64,000 bases of DNA, taken from Seison nebaliae. Its lineage: Eukaryota > Rotifera > Pararotatoria > Seisonacea > Seisonidae. Under the pieces are notes generated by a model. That model was not told the DNA's origin. It saw only the letters and a program-made list of their open reading frames with translations, and did not search any database. Numbering within the stretch: position 1 is the first letter of the stretch; the number at the start of each line of letters is the position of its first letter. The DNA is taken from NCBI GenBank assembly GCA_023231475.1, contig JALJEE010001980.1, positions 62,001 to 126,000 of the forward strand. The letters are read 5' to 3'. Shown here one piece after another: positions 1 to 10,971 of the stretch. Both the position numbers and the translations under genes were made by a program.

Positions 1-128
1 TTATTTGTAGTGTAAAATTTTTAATTTTAATTTGAGAAATAACAATCATAAATCACTTCCTTAATATTGACAGTTTTAAGTTGAAAGATATCGAAAAACA
101 TGAAAACTAAAATTTTAATCTGAGAAAT

Positions 129-2036
129 TTAAATATTATCATCAATTGTTCCATCGATATCGTCAAATAAGTTCAGTAATACTTGTTTGGTATAATCTTG
201 AAGTATCATACTCTCCTCTACATTCTCGATGATATGCATGAGAATAATATGGTACCAAAAATACGCATCCTCCGCCCAATTTAATGGTTCGTCTTTGACT
301 GCATTGGCTAAATAGTTGAGATTCTTTGATAACAACTCACGCCATTGTTCCGCATCTTTGTACAATTCATCGACATATTCCGTACTTCGGTTGTCCAAAT
401 CTTCCAAAAGAAAATGAGCTTTCTTCCCTAATTCGGCGAAGGATACTGATTGAGATAATCCTTCACGTACAACAGACACGATATTCGAATCGTTCACCGA
501 TCCTCGTTCGTCATGTTCAGTCATTTTCTGGAGAAAGTTTTCGAATCGTTTTTCCTCTACTAGTTTTGTGTGTAGTTCTGTATAGCGTTTGATGACTGCT
601 AATCTGATTTCTTGAAAATTATTCACCATAATCCCGACGAAGATATTAGCAAAAATCAAATTTGCAAAAATTATCCAAGAAATTAGTATTGTCAGAACGA
701 TAGGAGTACTGACATCGACGATGATACCGTCGAGTATCGATCTCCATCCATCTAATGTTATCATTTGAAATAAAGTAATCATGGCTTGAGGCAAAGTGGA
801 CCATCTTAATCGATGGTCAACTATGTTTGCAGATCCTATTGAATTTTGGAGAATTTTCTGTTTATTGGCAGGATGAAAAATGAGATCTTTATCCCAATAA
901 TCATGGAAGACGATGACACAGGCGATACCATAAGATAACATGAAGAAAATGATGAGTAATCCAAGTGAGACGATACTGGCCAAAGCCTTTGTTATACTGA
1001 TGGCGAGAACTCTCATGTTGATCGAGGCGTTAACCGTGGTTAATATGAAGAAGATGTGAGTGATTTTACATGCATAATAGATTTGTTGGAAAGTACTTTT
1101 TTTCACATCCGTATTATAAGTGTTGGCTAAATCCAACACAGTATAATGATAAGAATAACTCGCTTCGAATACGATGTACGTGAAATAAATGAAACAGAAA
1201 AACAGATCTGACGCATTGACATCTGAGTCATCACTGGCAAATATACTGGTGTGCATTCGACGTCCAATTAAGAATTTGGGAATAGTACAAATTAATGATC
1301 GTATGAAATAATAGAAAACACAAACGATATCAATAATTTGAGCAATTTGTAACCAAATTATTAAGGAGTCCGTACCACTAGAGAGATAAGAAGCATAATA
1401 GAAAGGCTCATGATTAGAGGAGATTTCGATGAGTATTCCAATATTAATGGAAACTAAAAGACTGATGACCGTATGGATATAGGCGCCGGTTCTCGTATCA
1501 TTAATCAACCACATCACCCAAAGATGAATGATATCTAACGAATAATTTATTCGAAATCTCCTTAATATTCCGAACCAATTAAATCGAAAGTCGAAGTATT
1601 CGATCAATGCTCTTCTTTGGGCAACTCGGTTCCCTATACCTCGACTACATTTACCATTATATTCCTGAAATTTTACCAACGATGACGGTCGTTGTCTCAA
1701 CAACTTCTTATACTCTTTACTTCCATCAACATGTTGAATCTCAACGAACATTTCATACCAAGTCGGATGTTGGAATTCCTTAAACATTTTCATCTTTACC
1801 AGTTTCCCATATTTAGTTAACATTTCGAAACTCTTGTAGAATGTGATATATTCCAAATGTGTCTTTCTGTTGAATGTTCTCCATGTCTTATCGATTTTAT
1901 ATCCATGAAAAAAGAATGTGAATATCGAACTGATCTTATACCAAATTTTGTGGAAGTTTTCTTCTAATTTCTTTCTCCATAATCTCCGTCGTATTTTGAA
2001 AAAATTTCTTTTCTTCTTGTCTGCAAATATGAACAT
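129..2036 (-). CDS. CATSPER2: CatSper2-like sperm cation channel subunit
   Basis: Intronless 635-residue reading frame. A basic N-terminal region of about 170 residues is followed by six hydrophobic segments and a pore loop near residues 412-428 containing TLFQMITLDGW, the T-x-D-x-W selectivity pattern of CatSper and bacterial-type one-domain channels. S6 runs into FVGIMVNNFQEIR. The last ~65 residues (about 565-630: WRELLSKNLNYL ... ILQDYTKQVLLNLFDD) resemble the conserved C-terminal tail I know from CatSper2, which is why I choose this paralogue. CatSper2 is one of four pore subunits of the flagellar calcium channel of sperm. The S4 stretch (about residues 325-360) has few basic residues. 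The N-terminal region is longer than usual. The start is the first ATG after upstream stops; a TTCTTCAG acceptor lies about 32 bases before it. The gene diverges from a TTLL10-like gene. Family (CatSper) is firm; the paralogue is likely. Confidence 0.8.
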   Translation of the reverse strand: MFIFADKKKRNFFKIRRRLWRKKLEENFHKIWYKISSIFTFFFHGYKIDKTWRTFNRKTHLEYITFYKSFEMLTKYGKLVKMKMFKEFQHPTWYEMFVEIQHVDGSKEYKKLLRQRPSSLVKFQEYNGKCSRGIGNRVAQRRALIEYFDFRFNWFGILRRFRINYSLDIIHLWVMWLINDTRTGAYIHTVISLLVSINIGILIEISSNHEPFYYASYLSSGTDSLIIWLQIAQIIDIVCVFYYFIRSLICTIPKFLIGRRMHTSIFASDDSDVNASDLFFCFIYFTYIVFEASYSYHYTVLDLANTYNTDVKKSTFQQIYYACKITHIFFILTTVNASINMRVLAISITKALASIVSLGLLIIFFMLSYGIACVIVFHDYWDKDLIFHPANKQKILQNSIGSANIVDHRLRWSTLPQAMITLFQMITLDGWRSILDGIIVDVSTPIVLTILISWIIFANLIFANIFVGIMVNNFQEIRLAVIKRYTELHTKLVEEKRFENFLQKMTEHDERGSVNDSNIVSVVREGLSQSVSFAELGKKAHFLLEDLDNRSTEYVDELYKDAEQWRELLSKNLNYLANAVKDEPLNWAEDAYFWYHIILMHIIENVEESMILQDYTKQVLLNLFDDIDGTIDDNI

Positions 2037-2797
2037 TTTAACTTCTTCAAAATTGAACGGAATGAAACTGAAGAATGTGAGAAAAAACGTTATAAATTTT
2101 TATGTTTTATATCTTCTTATTTTTCTTACAACAATTCTTTAAATTTTTTTATTTAACGGTTATGAGATCGTATTATCTATATTCAATTGTTTTCTATTAG
2201 AGAATATAGAAAATATAAAGAATTTAGTGGATGTTGTGTTATTTATTATTATTAATAATTGTAATAGAGTTCCAAATGCATATTTAGTGTTAAGAGAAAT
2301 GTAATCCCTTGATTCAAATTTATGGATGACGAAAACATCAAAAAATTAGTTGGATTTCAATTGGCAGTTTAATGGACGATTGGACAAGGGCAAAAGGGAA
2401 TCATGGTCAATTTAAGAAGAAAAATCAGAAACTCGAACGAGAAAAAAGTTTGAAAATTGGAGAAATAATGACATTAAATGCTACTACGCGGAACTTCTCC
2501 TAATACCAATGATTGGTTTATGATCCATATTCGTTAACAACTTTGTTGACAATGTTAAATTGTAGATATGGAGAAAGAGGAAAAGTTTTGGTACAAAATA
2601 GTATTATCAACTATTGGCAACGAAAGGGAAAACTTTAGGAAAAGGAAAAAGAGAGAAGGTTAAATACAGAAACGAAATGGAATTACACTTATTCCATATT
2701 GTCAAATAAACAAAATTTTTCTACTTACTATGTACTACGTACTCTGTGTATGCTTTTAAGAGAATGAAAGGAAATCTCTTCATATTTCAGCTCTTCA
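2037..2797. promoter_or_regulatory. divergent intergenic region, CatSper2 / TTLL10
   Basis: Gap of 761 bases between two start codons pointing away from each other. Nothing coding is visible. It must hold the promoters of both genes, possibly shared, since both products act in sperm or ciliary axonemes. No specific transcription-factor site could be assigned by eye. Confidence 0.5.
2781..2790 (+). promoter_or_regulatory. acceptor site 7 bases before TTLL10 ATG
   Basis: CATATTTCAG is followed by 7 bases and then the ATG at 2798. It looks like a splice acceptor, either of a 5' UTR intron or for a spliced leader. STT3A and TCERG1 have the same 7-base spacing. Confidence 0.5.
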
Positions 2798-5526
2798 ATG
2801 AAAATTAGAGAAATTCATTCATCACATGCAGAACTAATCATGGAAATTGAGGAGCAGAATAAACTATCGGTAGTTTCCAAGACTGATGTGTCTACAACGA
2901 AGACGCAAGAAATTCGTTCGTCCTCAAAACGAACATTGACGAATTTGGAGAAAAGAATATTTGTTCCACGATCTTTCTGTGTTGGTACAGGAAATGGTTG
3001 TGAAATGTTCAGTTCGACTTTTATTGCCATCAGATAACGATTCTGTTATTTCAGTGTGGGGAGTCACTTGGAATCGTTGGGTTGGCTACGTGCCACAACC
3101 AAAACATCTACCGATTTCTATTTAAAATGGACACAAACGAAGAAATTACAAAACTTTCGAGAACTGAAAGAAGGTTCTCATTTACTGTCAACCAATTGAT
3201 TTCTTCACCGTTTTCATTAGGCTATCAATTACTCAATCATATTCCTAATTGTGATTTATTTACAAACAAACTGAATTTATATTGTTCGCTATTGTCGTTG
3301 GAACGAGTTGTCCATCACAATGGAACGAGCAATCGTAGTAGAGTAACTCTTCCAATTTACGAATTCGTTCCTGAAACGTATCGACTGAATAATTCGAACG
3401 ATCGTAATCTCTTTTTTACTAATTTGAAAACGAATGCAAATAGTTAAATTTCAGTTATTTATGAATATATAAAAATTTTTATGTATTTTAAAGAGACTTT
3501 CATCAACAAACCGTTGGGATGTAATCAAGGAAAAGGAATTACTTTAGTTCACGATGTCGAACAATATGCACAGAAATTATTGGACACGTTAGCGAAATCG
3601 CGTCGTATGCCGAACAGTCGAAAACGATATGGTGAATTAGATCGTGTTCTACAAATGTTTTTATTCGTCGAATTATCTGTTTAATGATCATATTTCAGTT
3701 ATATTGACAATCCGTTGTTGTTGGAAGGAAGGAAGTTCGACATTCGTTGTTATATGTTGATTGGATGTATGAAGCCTTATTGTGTGATATTCTTTCCTGG
3801 TTATGTGCGGTTGTCAATGATGAAATATGATAAAAAGGATAAGAATATTATCACTCATCTAACCAACCAAGTAATTATTCAATCTTAATCGATTGTTCTA
3901 TATTTGAAATATTCTTATTTTGTAGTTCGTTCAAAAGAAGAATCGAGAATTGTACGAGAATGAAAAGGAGAACACTTCGTGGAGTATGGAACGATTGAAT
4001 GAGTATATTAACGAACATTACGAAGAAGAATTAAATATTGAACATGATTGGGCTAAGAAATCTTTAGTGGTTAGAAGATCATCTGATATAAATTCATATT
4101 TTCAACAAATGTAGAATCAAATGAAGAAGATTACTCTCCAAATATTTGAAAGTGTGCGCAATCGATTAGCGAGAAGTTTTGGACTATTCGGTCTTTATGG
4201 CATGGATTTCATGGTAGACGAGAATATGAGAGTATGGTTAATTGAAGTGAACATCAATCCATCATTATCTACTTCAACTACAGTTCTAGCAGACATCATA
4301 CCTCCAACTGTAAAAGAATCTTTAAGTTTCTTTTCCATTTCAATTTCATCCTACTAATCGTTAACCTTTCCACAGATATCGTCATTGAGATCCATGACAA
4401 ATTTCGAACGAAGAATATTTTGAGACACAAAGCAAAATCGATAAAAATTCAACCCATCCAAAGTTTACGTCTCGCATCTCTGATATTTGTCGAAGGAGAT
4501 TCTCGAATAGCAAAAAATGTAGAAATGTTATCGGTCATGCTACCATTGGTAGACATTGAAGATGATTTGAAAATTAATTGGAAGCAACAAATTCAGAATA
4601 ACTTCAATTATAGTATATCGTTGCCATCCGGATCTCAATCTACGACAATCGATGCCGAAAAAATTGAATTAGAACATTATCTCGCGAAAGAATTAACTGA
4701 AGAATTGAAACAATATAAAATGATCAATTTCCGTCAATTTAATCAAGTAGTTCAGTCGAGTATTTTGATTGTGAACAACCTCTGGCCCTCATGGCCCATC
4801 AAAAGTATTCAATTTATTGAAATGAGTAAAAGAGAAATTTTGAAGCAGTTGGATATCATCGATAATGAACAACCACCAAATCGATTCCATGAAAAATCGA
4901 AATTGAGCAAATCCACTACCATATTAGGTCCAATGTTGAATAATGCCCATCTAGACGAGGTATCTCCATTAACTATAATAGGTTGTCATAGTTCTGAAGA
5001 TATCACCAAATCGGCCGATATCATCAAACGATCAACTCATATTCGTCAACAAGAGAATACGTTACGTATTTCGAAATCATCTCCAAAACCGGGTAAATTG
5101 ATGACATTACCGTTAGCAACGATCAAAACATTTTCAATGGATAAATCAAGTAATTTAATTTGTGAGAATAGTCCGAATGGACATATGACGGAAAAGAAAT
5201 TGGAAAAAATTCAAAAATTTCTACCTATAACTAATATGGTGCAAAACCGTTATGTCGATCGTATTTATCAGACGGAGGAGAAACAAGCCCAACTCAGTCT
5301 TCTCCAAAGACAACAGTTAGCATATATGAATGCCATTCGTCGACAGAACTTCTACTCTAGCAATTATGCTCATTATTATCGTCAAAGTTCTACAACACAA
5401 TCAGCACATTGTCCATCGAAACGGAAATTCAAGATCTTCCGTAATAAAACTTCCTTGACTGATAAGAGTAAATCGAGTAATATAAACGATCTAATTCTCC
5501 TACCGTCAATGAAAACCAAATTATAA
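2798..5526 (+). CDS. TTLL10: TTLL10-like tubulin/protein glycylase
   Basis: Tubulin-tyrosine-ligase-like enzyme (ATP-grasp fold) of the TTLL10 type, which extends polyglycine chains on tubulin or other acidic proteins in axonemes. Exons I derive: 2798-2996/7, 3055-3173, 3221-3442, 3494-3656, 3699-3870, 3926-4069, 4115-4325, 4376-5526; introns are 42-58 bases. Visible motifs in order: FCVGTGNG, ESLGWLRA, FYLKW, NHIPN, NKPLGCNQGKGITLV (nucleotide-binding loop), NPLLLEGRKFDIRCYML, HLTNQ, and LIEVNINPSL (metal-binding E-x-N-x-N). The last exon adds about 380 residues of low-similarity tail. Every junction from exon 2 on is in phase. The first is not: with GT-AG borders the frame is one base short, whereas ending exon 1 at 2997 restores a 793-residue protein but needs a TT-AG intron. 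This may be a noncanonical border, a sequence error or a disrupting indel. The ligase family is certain; the TTLL10 subgroup is probable. Confidence 0.8.
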
Positions 5527-5658
5527 ATCTTTTTCTCCTTCTTCCACATGATTTAGTTATTTAACATTTTAATTTTAAAAAAGAAAGTAAAAATCAATTC
5601 ATCTTCTTCCAGAGGAAATACAAAAAATATGAATTTTTGAACATCTTCCCAATAATCA

Positions 5659-6196
5659 TCAATTGGAATTTGGTGTACCAAAAATTTCATTTCGTTTCTT
5701 ATTATAATGATTCAGTCGTTCTTCATAGTTACATTCATTATTCTTCTCTTCTTTTAACAACGAGGCAGCATGATCGGGAATGGAAGGAATCTGTTCATAT
5801 TGTCTATTTGTGCCTTTAACATGATTATTATTTCTTTCCATATTACTGAAATGAAAGATTCATAGATAATTATTTATTAATCAATTCCAACTTCGACGAA
5901 GGATGTTGATTTCGTGTAAGAACCATTACCCGTTTTTGTTCATCTTTATTTGATGATGACATTTCCAGAATCTTCTTATTTGTCCTAAAATATCCATATG
6001 AAACGAATGAATATGAAAGAATTAATGGAATGCACCTGTTGTTTGATGTAACTAAATTATTCCTTACATTTTTTCCATGAGTCTACAAGAGAAGTGAATT
6101 AGAAGAAGATTCATCCAACGCATGACTAACCTCGGGTTCAACTTCTGACCAATCATTTGGGGTATTATCATCATCGTCAGCATACACTTTCGACAT
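5659..6196 (-). CDS. SZRD1: small SUZ-domain protein (SZRD1-like)
   Basis: Four exons on the minus strand: 6131-6196, 6036-6082, 5892-5984, 5659-5845, giving 130 residues with all phases consistent; introns are 48, 51 and 46 bases. The N-terminus is acidic with a tryptophan (ADDDDNTPNDWSEVEPE). The middle has KRVMVLTRN, and the C-terminus has YEERLNHYNKKRNEIFG. This is the pattern of the SUZ RNA-binding module: a basic hydrophobic core, then a helix ending in R-x-x-I-F-G. Its size, acidic start and layout match SUZ RNA-binding domain protein SZRD1, a poorly characterised protein. Without splicing it appears as two unrelated short frames. It converges on the TTLL10-like gene (132-base gap) and diverges from TCERG1. 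The family assignment rests on short motifs. Confidence 0.65.
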
Positions 6197-7047
6197 ATAG
6201 TAGGGAAATGAAAATTTGTTGTTGAGAATTTCGAAAATTTTTTTTGTAAATTTTCGATCAGAAAACAATTACAATGAGAAGAGGAAGATATCGACATTCA
6301 AATGTTTAGTTTCAGTATGTTAATTGTAAACAAATCGGTTAAAGTTTCATGTAAAAATTCCATTCTTCGTTTCCTTATCACAGTTCTCGCGATTTGATGA
6401 ATTGAAATTGGTTTGGTGAGAGTGAATCAATTTTCCATTTTCAAAATTTAAGTTTAGAATTAGGAACTTTAAAAATAATTTAATTAATTTTTACATTTAT
6501 CTCATTTATGGAATGGGATTTGAATTCCATGTAATAAATATGGTTCTCAACTATAGATGGGTATGACATTAACCGATCCACATGGAATTTAAACAATAGA
6601 ATAGATAAATCAGTGGAAATGTTGAGGTATAAGCTCAAGTTTTAAGAGTTAACATGTGAAGATTTTGTGGAGAAATGAAGAATTGTTATTTGAAAAGTAG
6701 TCTGATGACGAACGGTTGTGTTGTACGGACAGGAAAGAAAGTTTATTTCGAATTAATTCGTTTTTATCTTCACGTACGGTCTTCCGATGGTTTTGTTATT
6801 GGCCGTTGTTGTGTGAGATAGGAAATGTTTGCCGCAGTATTGTGGAGAGGATGATTGAATGAAATCGGATGGGATTGTAATGATAATTCTCTAGTCTCTT
6901 CTCTTTAGTCCTAACCCGTGTCCTTGTCTTGTTTATTGTAAGGAAAAGATTTTTTATTAGAAATCGAAATTTTAGAAAGAAAATTTTCCTTTTACATTTC
7001 CCTCCTGACTTTCTTCACTGTTATATTGACTTCTCTTCAGAAGAGAA
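6197..7047. promoter_or_regulatory. divergent intergenic region, SZRD1-like / TCERG1
   Basis: About 850 bases between two divergent start codons, with no coding potential that I can support. It ends in CTTCTCTTCAG (to 7040), a splice-acceptor-like site exactly 7 bases before the TCERG1 ATG, so the TCERG1 transcript probably has a 5' leader joined by cis- or trans-splicing. Promoter elements for both genes should lie here. Confidence 0.45.
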
Positions 7048-10000
7048 ATGGCTAACGCTTCCAATGGGAACGAATCGATGACACCGATAATTGGTAAATC
7101 ACTTTTGGAAGACGTTAAATCAGCGAACGGCGATGAAAAGAAAGAAACGGAAACATCGAGACCAGTTCGATCACGATTCGGACCGCCTATTAATTCTGAT
7201 TTGAAACCAAGTACAAGATTCAGTGCTCCTGAAAACGACGGTAAACAACATTTCATCCCTCACAACGGTGCTCTACCTAATAATATGGCGGGTCCGCCAT
7301 TTTCCGGTTATTCGACATTCCCACCTCGACACGATGGTCCGCCACCGATGTTTGTTTGCCAACAATTTCCTGGTTAGATTTTAAAATTTTCTTGTGCTAT
7401 TTTTTGTTATTTTAGAAGATAACGGATTTCCTCCCACCAATCCTCAAACTGGTTTACTTCCACCTCCTGCTGCTGCTCCATTACAGATTCCAGAAGTTTG
7501 GGTTGAAGTACCAACATCGGATGGAAAACCATATTATTATCATTCGATCAGTCGAGAGACTCGATGGGATCCACCCGACAACTTACAAATTATGAATCAA
7601 ATCGAATTCGATCAAATGATGGCACAACGTTTAACATCACAACAAAGTCTTCTTGGACAACAACCAATATCTCAACAACAATCAGGAATGTTCTCACAAC
7701 CGATTCAACAACAACAACCATTAATGAATAGTAAGAATGAACCATTAGAATCGATTATTCGTAAATTGGGAGAATTAGAAGAATCGTGTAATATTTGGAA
7801 TGAATATTTAGATAGAGAGAATAAAAAAGTTTATTATTTCAATTCGAAAACATTCAGTTCATCATGGGATTATCCCGAATGTTGGAAAGAACGTGAAGAA
7901 TTATTGAAAGAGAAAAAAAAACAATTAGAATTGATGGAGAATAAGGCGATTTATGATCCGTTTGCTGCTAATAATAAAGGTGTTGATAATGGAAATGGAA
8001 CGGGAGAATATTCGAATGTTCCAATTGAGAATACTCCAAAGAAGAAGAAAGAAGAGAAACCAGATCATGCAGTCTCTAATCGAACTATTCCAGGAACGCC
8101 TTGGTGTGTTGTGTGGACATTAATGAAGAAAGTTTTCTATTTTAATCCCACCACCAAAATCAGTAGTTGGACACGTCCAGAAGAATTAGTTCCACTCTCA
8201 TCTCTCGTGGACCAAATGATTACTGGTGGTCCTAATGGTAAATTGCCATCTGAAATGATGGATGATGATGATAAGAAAGATGATCAGATTCATTTGAAGA
8301 TGGATCAGAAGATGAATGAAAATAATAATCTCAGTCAGGAAATCGCACCAAATTTATCCAATCATAACATGTCGAATGATGGAAATGGTTTGATGAATAC
8401 AGGAGATATGAATAAACCGTTAGAAGAAAGAATCGAAATATTTCGAAGTTTACTTCGTGAGAAAGATATTTCCGCTTTCACTTCTTGGGAACGGGAATTA
8501 CATAAAATCGTTCTCGACGAAAGATACACCATCCTCAATGGAAGTGATAGACGAAAAACTTATGATGCATATGTGAGAGAGAAAGCTGAAGATGAAGGAA
8601 AACTTCGTCGTCAACAAGCGAAAGAGAAACGAAATAATTTCATTGACTTAATCGATGAAGTGTTCGAAGAGAAATATGAACAATTGATGGAGAAAAAAGA
8701 GGAAATTAAAATGACATCCTCAATTCTTACATTTGCCGAATTCTCTCGAACTTATAAAGATGATGATCGTTTCAAGAATTTTGATCGAGTATCTGAACAA
8801 AAATCTTTATTTAATGAACGAATGAAAAAGTTGTTGAGTCGGAAAGATAGGAAATCTTATTCTCATGATCCACCATCAATTGATCAGAAAGTTAAAAAAG
8901 ATAAAATTCATTCCAATGGAGAACAAAAGAAAAGTGAGGAAGAAATTGAAGAAGGACAAATTGACGATGAAGACATGGAAGATTCAGGTCATCGTCGAGT
9001 GAAGGATCGACGAGCTCATGATGATGATGATTATGATTCTCAAGATGATCATCATCGAAAACGAAATCGTGAGAAACATTCATTAAAAGTTTTCATTGGA
9101 ATTATTTTCAATTTAAAATTTTTTTGATTTTTAGGATAATTATTTTGAATTACTGAAAGAATTTAAAACGGACATTATTGAAATGGAATATGATTGGCCA
9201 CTCATCAAACGAAAGATTCGGGATGATAAACGATATGTCTATGTTGATAGTTCTCGTCGTCGACAAGATTGGTTCCATGAGTTCTGCCATAAATTGGATG
9301 ACATGGACGATTCGATGAAATCACGATCACATCACAAACGTCAAGATACAACGGGAAGTGGTGATGATGGAGATATGAAAAAGAGAAAATATAACGATGT
9401 TCTTTTCTTTTCTAAGTGATCAATCGATAATTTATTATTTCAGGCTCATGAAGCGAGATTGAGAGAAGTGGCGAATTTAAAAGCGGAACAACATCGAGAT
9501 TTGGATCATACGAGGAAAGATCATAATCGAGAATATTCTGAACAAATTTTCAGGAATTTACTCATTGATCATATTAAAGAAACGAATTTAGAATGGAGTG
9601 AAATTAAGCGAATACTCAAGAAAGATGATCGATGGGAATCAGCTCGAGATGTGGAAAGAAATCGACGAGATGAATTGATCGAAGAACATTCGGAGGAATT
9701 GGAGAAGAAGCAAATACTCATTTTCCATAAACTCTTAGAGCGAGTGTTAGAGGAGTATGATTTAGAACATGAATCCAATAGACAAGAAGAGATTGATGAT
9801 GATCATAATCCCATAAGTTCTTTCCAATTATCTTGGAAAGAATTGAAGAGATTACTTCGAAATAATGCACAATATGAACGTCTCACCATTTCAAATTTAG
9901 TTTGACACATTTCTTCTCATTTCTCTTAATTGTTTCGTTCTGAAGGAGAGTGAAGCGAAAGATTTCATGAAGAAAAGATTGAAAAAAGCAAAGAATGATT

Positions 10001-10318
10001 TTCGAGAATTGTTAGAGGAAACGAAAACCATCACACATGAGTTTACAATTAAATTTCAATTGAAATTAATTTTCTTCTTTTTTCTCTTAAGAACTTTCGA
10101 TGAATTCCAAACGAATGAACGAGCCGTTTTAAAACGAATATGTCATGATTTAAATGTCACAATTTTAATTCTCTTTAAAACAAATTTAATATTGATAATT
10201 TTAATAGAATGACAAACGATTTCTTCAACTGTATTGGATGAATGAGAAACGCACCACAATCATCCGCGAACATTTAATCAATTTATCCAAGAAAGGAATG
10301 CCCAAACCGCCAACATAA
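7048..10318 (+). CDS. TCERG1: transcription elongation regulator 1 (TCERG1/CA150)
   Basis: Nuclear protein coupling RNA polymerase II elongation to splicing: WW domains bind proline-rich splicing factors and FF domains bind the phosphorylated polymerase tail. Exons: 7048-7372, 7416-9088, 9135-9398, 9444-9899, 9946-10040, 10092-10155, 10208-10318; introns are 43-52 bases; 995 residues, close to the vertebrate length. Three WW domains lie near 7495-7585 (VWVEVPTSDGKPYYYH), 7790-7880 and 8095-8185 (IPGTPWCVVWTLMKKVFYFN, diagnostic for the third TCERG1 WW). About six FF modules follow from 8415 to the end (for example FTSWERELHKIV, LEWSEIKRILKKDDRW, LSWKELKRLL). Highly charged Asp/Glu/Lys/Arg linkers separate them, with a His/Asp-rich run near 9000-9060. 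The third WW and the WW-FF order distinguish it from PRPF40. Confidence 0.93.
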
Positions 10319-10971
10319 GTTCGGTCTATCGACAATTAGAAGTAACACGAAAAAGAAGATTCCAAACACAGAGAATGGAGAGAAAATGTTCTGAATCAAA
10401 CTAATTCAATAAAATAGATGATTACTAGATGATGAGAATTCTTCTTCATTTTTTTCTATTTCGTTTTAATATTATTTTACGTCTCTTTATCTCTTTTATT
10501 TGTTTCTTCCCGATCGAATGATGAAATCAGGTTTTTAATTTCGACCATCAAATCAAGAAGATACAATCCACTTTCTCTACCAGAAGATATTTGATAAATA
10601 TAAAGCGTTTGTCTTCATTTCATTCATATTCTTCTTCCCATCATCTTCTCAAACATTTCCAATATCTCTTCATTTATTGTGGATGTGAAAACATAATTTG
10701 TTTGAGGGGAGAGAGTCTTCAGACTCGTTAAGCATTAGTTCGTTAAAGTTTTTTGTTTTGGGCATAAATCCAAATATCGTCGATTGACCATCTCGTTTAA
10801 ACGAACGAAGGAGATTAATTCCCTTTCTTTAATAAATCTTTTCTCTGTTTAAAAGAAACTATTTTTTTGAAGAGTAATATTACAAAAAGAAATTTTCTTT
10901 TCTCATTATTCGACTTTCCCTCTCAACTTTCATTTTATTCCACCGATAGAAAGAGTAAGTGGAGAAAACAA
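10319..10971. other. intergenic region TCERG1 to Ttd14-like A
   Basis: About 650 bases with no gene visible. It contains the AATAAA of TCERG1 about 90 bases after the stop, then AT-rich DNA. A pyrimidine-rich stretch ending CCACCGATAG lies shortly before the next start codon and could be a splice acceptor for a leader. Confidence 0.5.
10408..10413 (+). terminator. poly(A) signal of TCERG1
   Basis: Canonical AATAAA 90 bases downstream of the TCERG1 stop codon, on the coding strand. Confidence 0.55.

Noticed and set aside
129-2036. Two-pore channel (TPC) for the ion channel gene
   Set aside because: Only one six-helix repeat is present, and the pore TLDGW and the C-terminal tail fit CatSper2 rather than TPC.
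3082-3447. Separate 121-residue protein overlapping the TTLL10 gene
   Set aside because: Its second half is a TTLL10 exon; its first half is the wrong frame of exon 2, whose right frame encodes ESLGWLRA and FYLKW.
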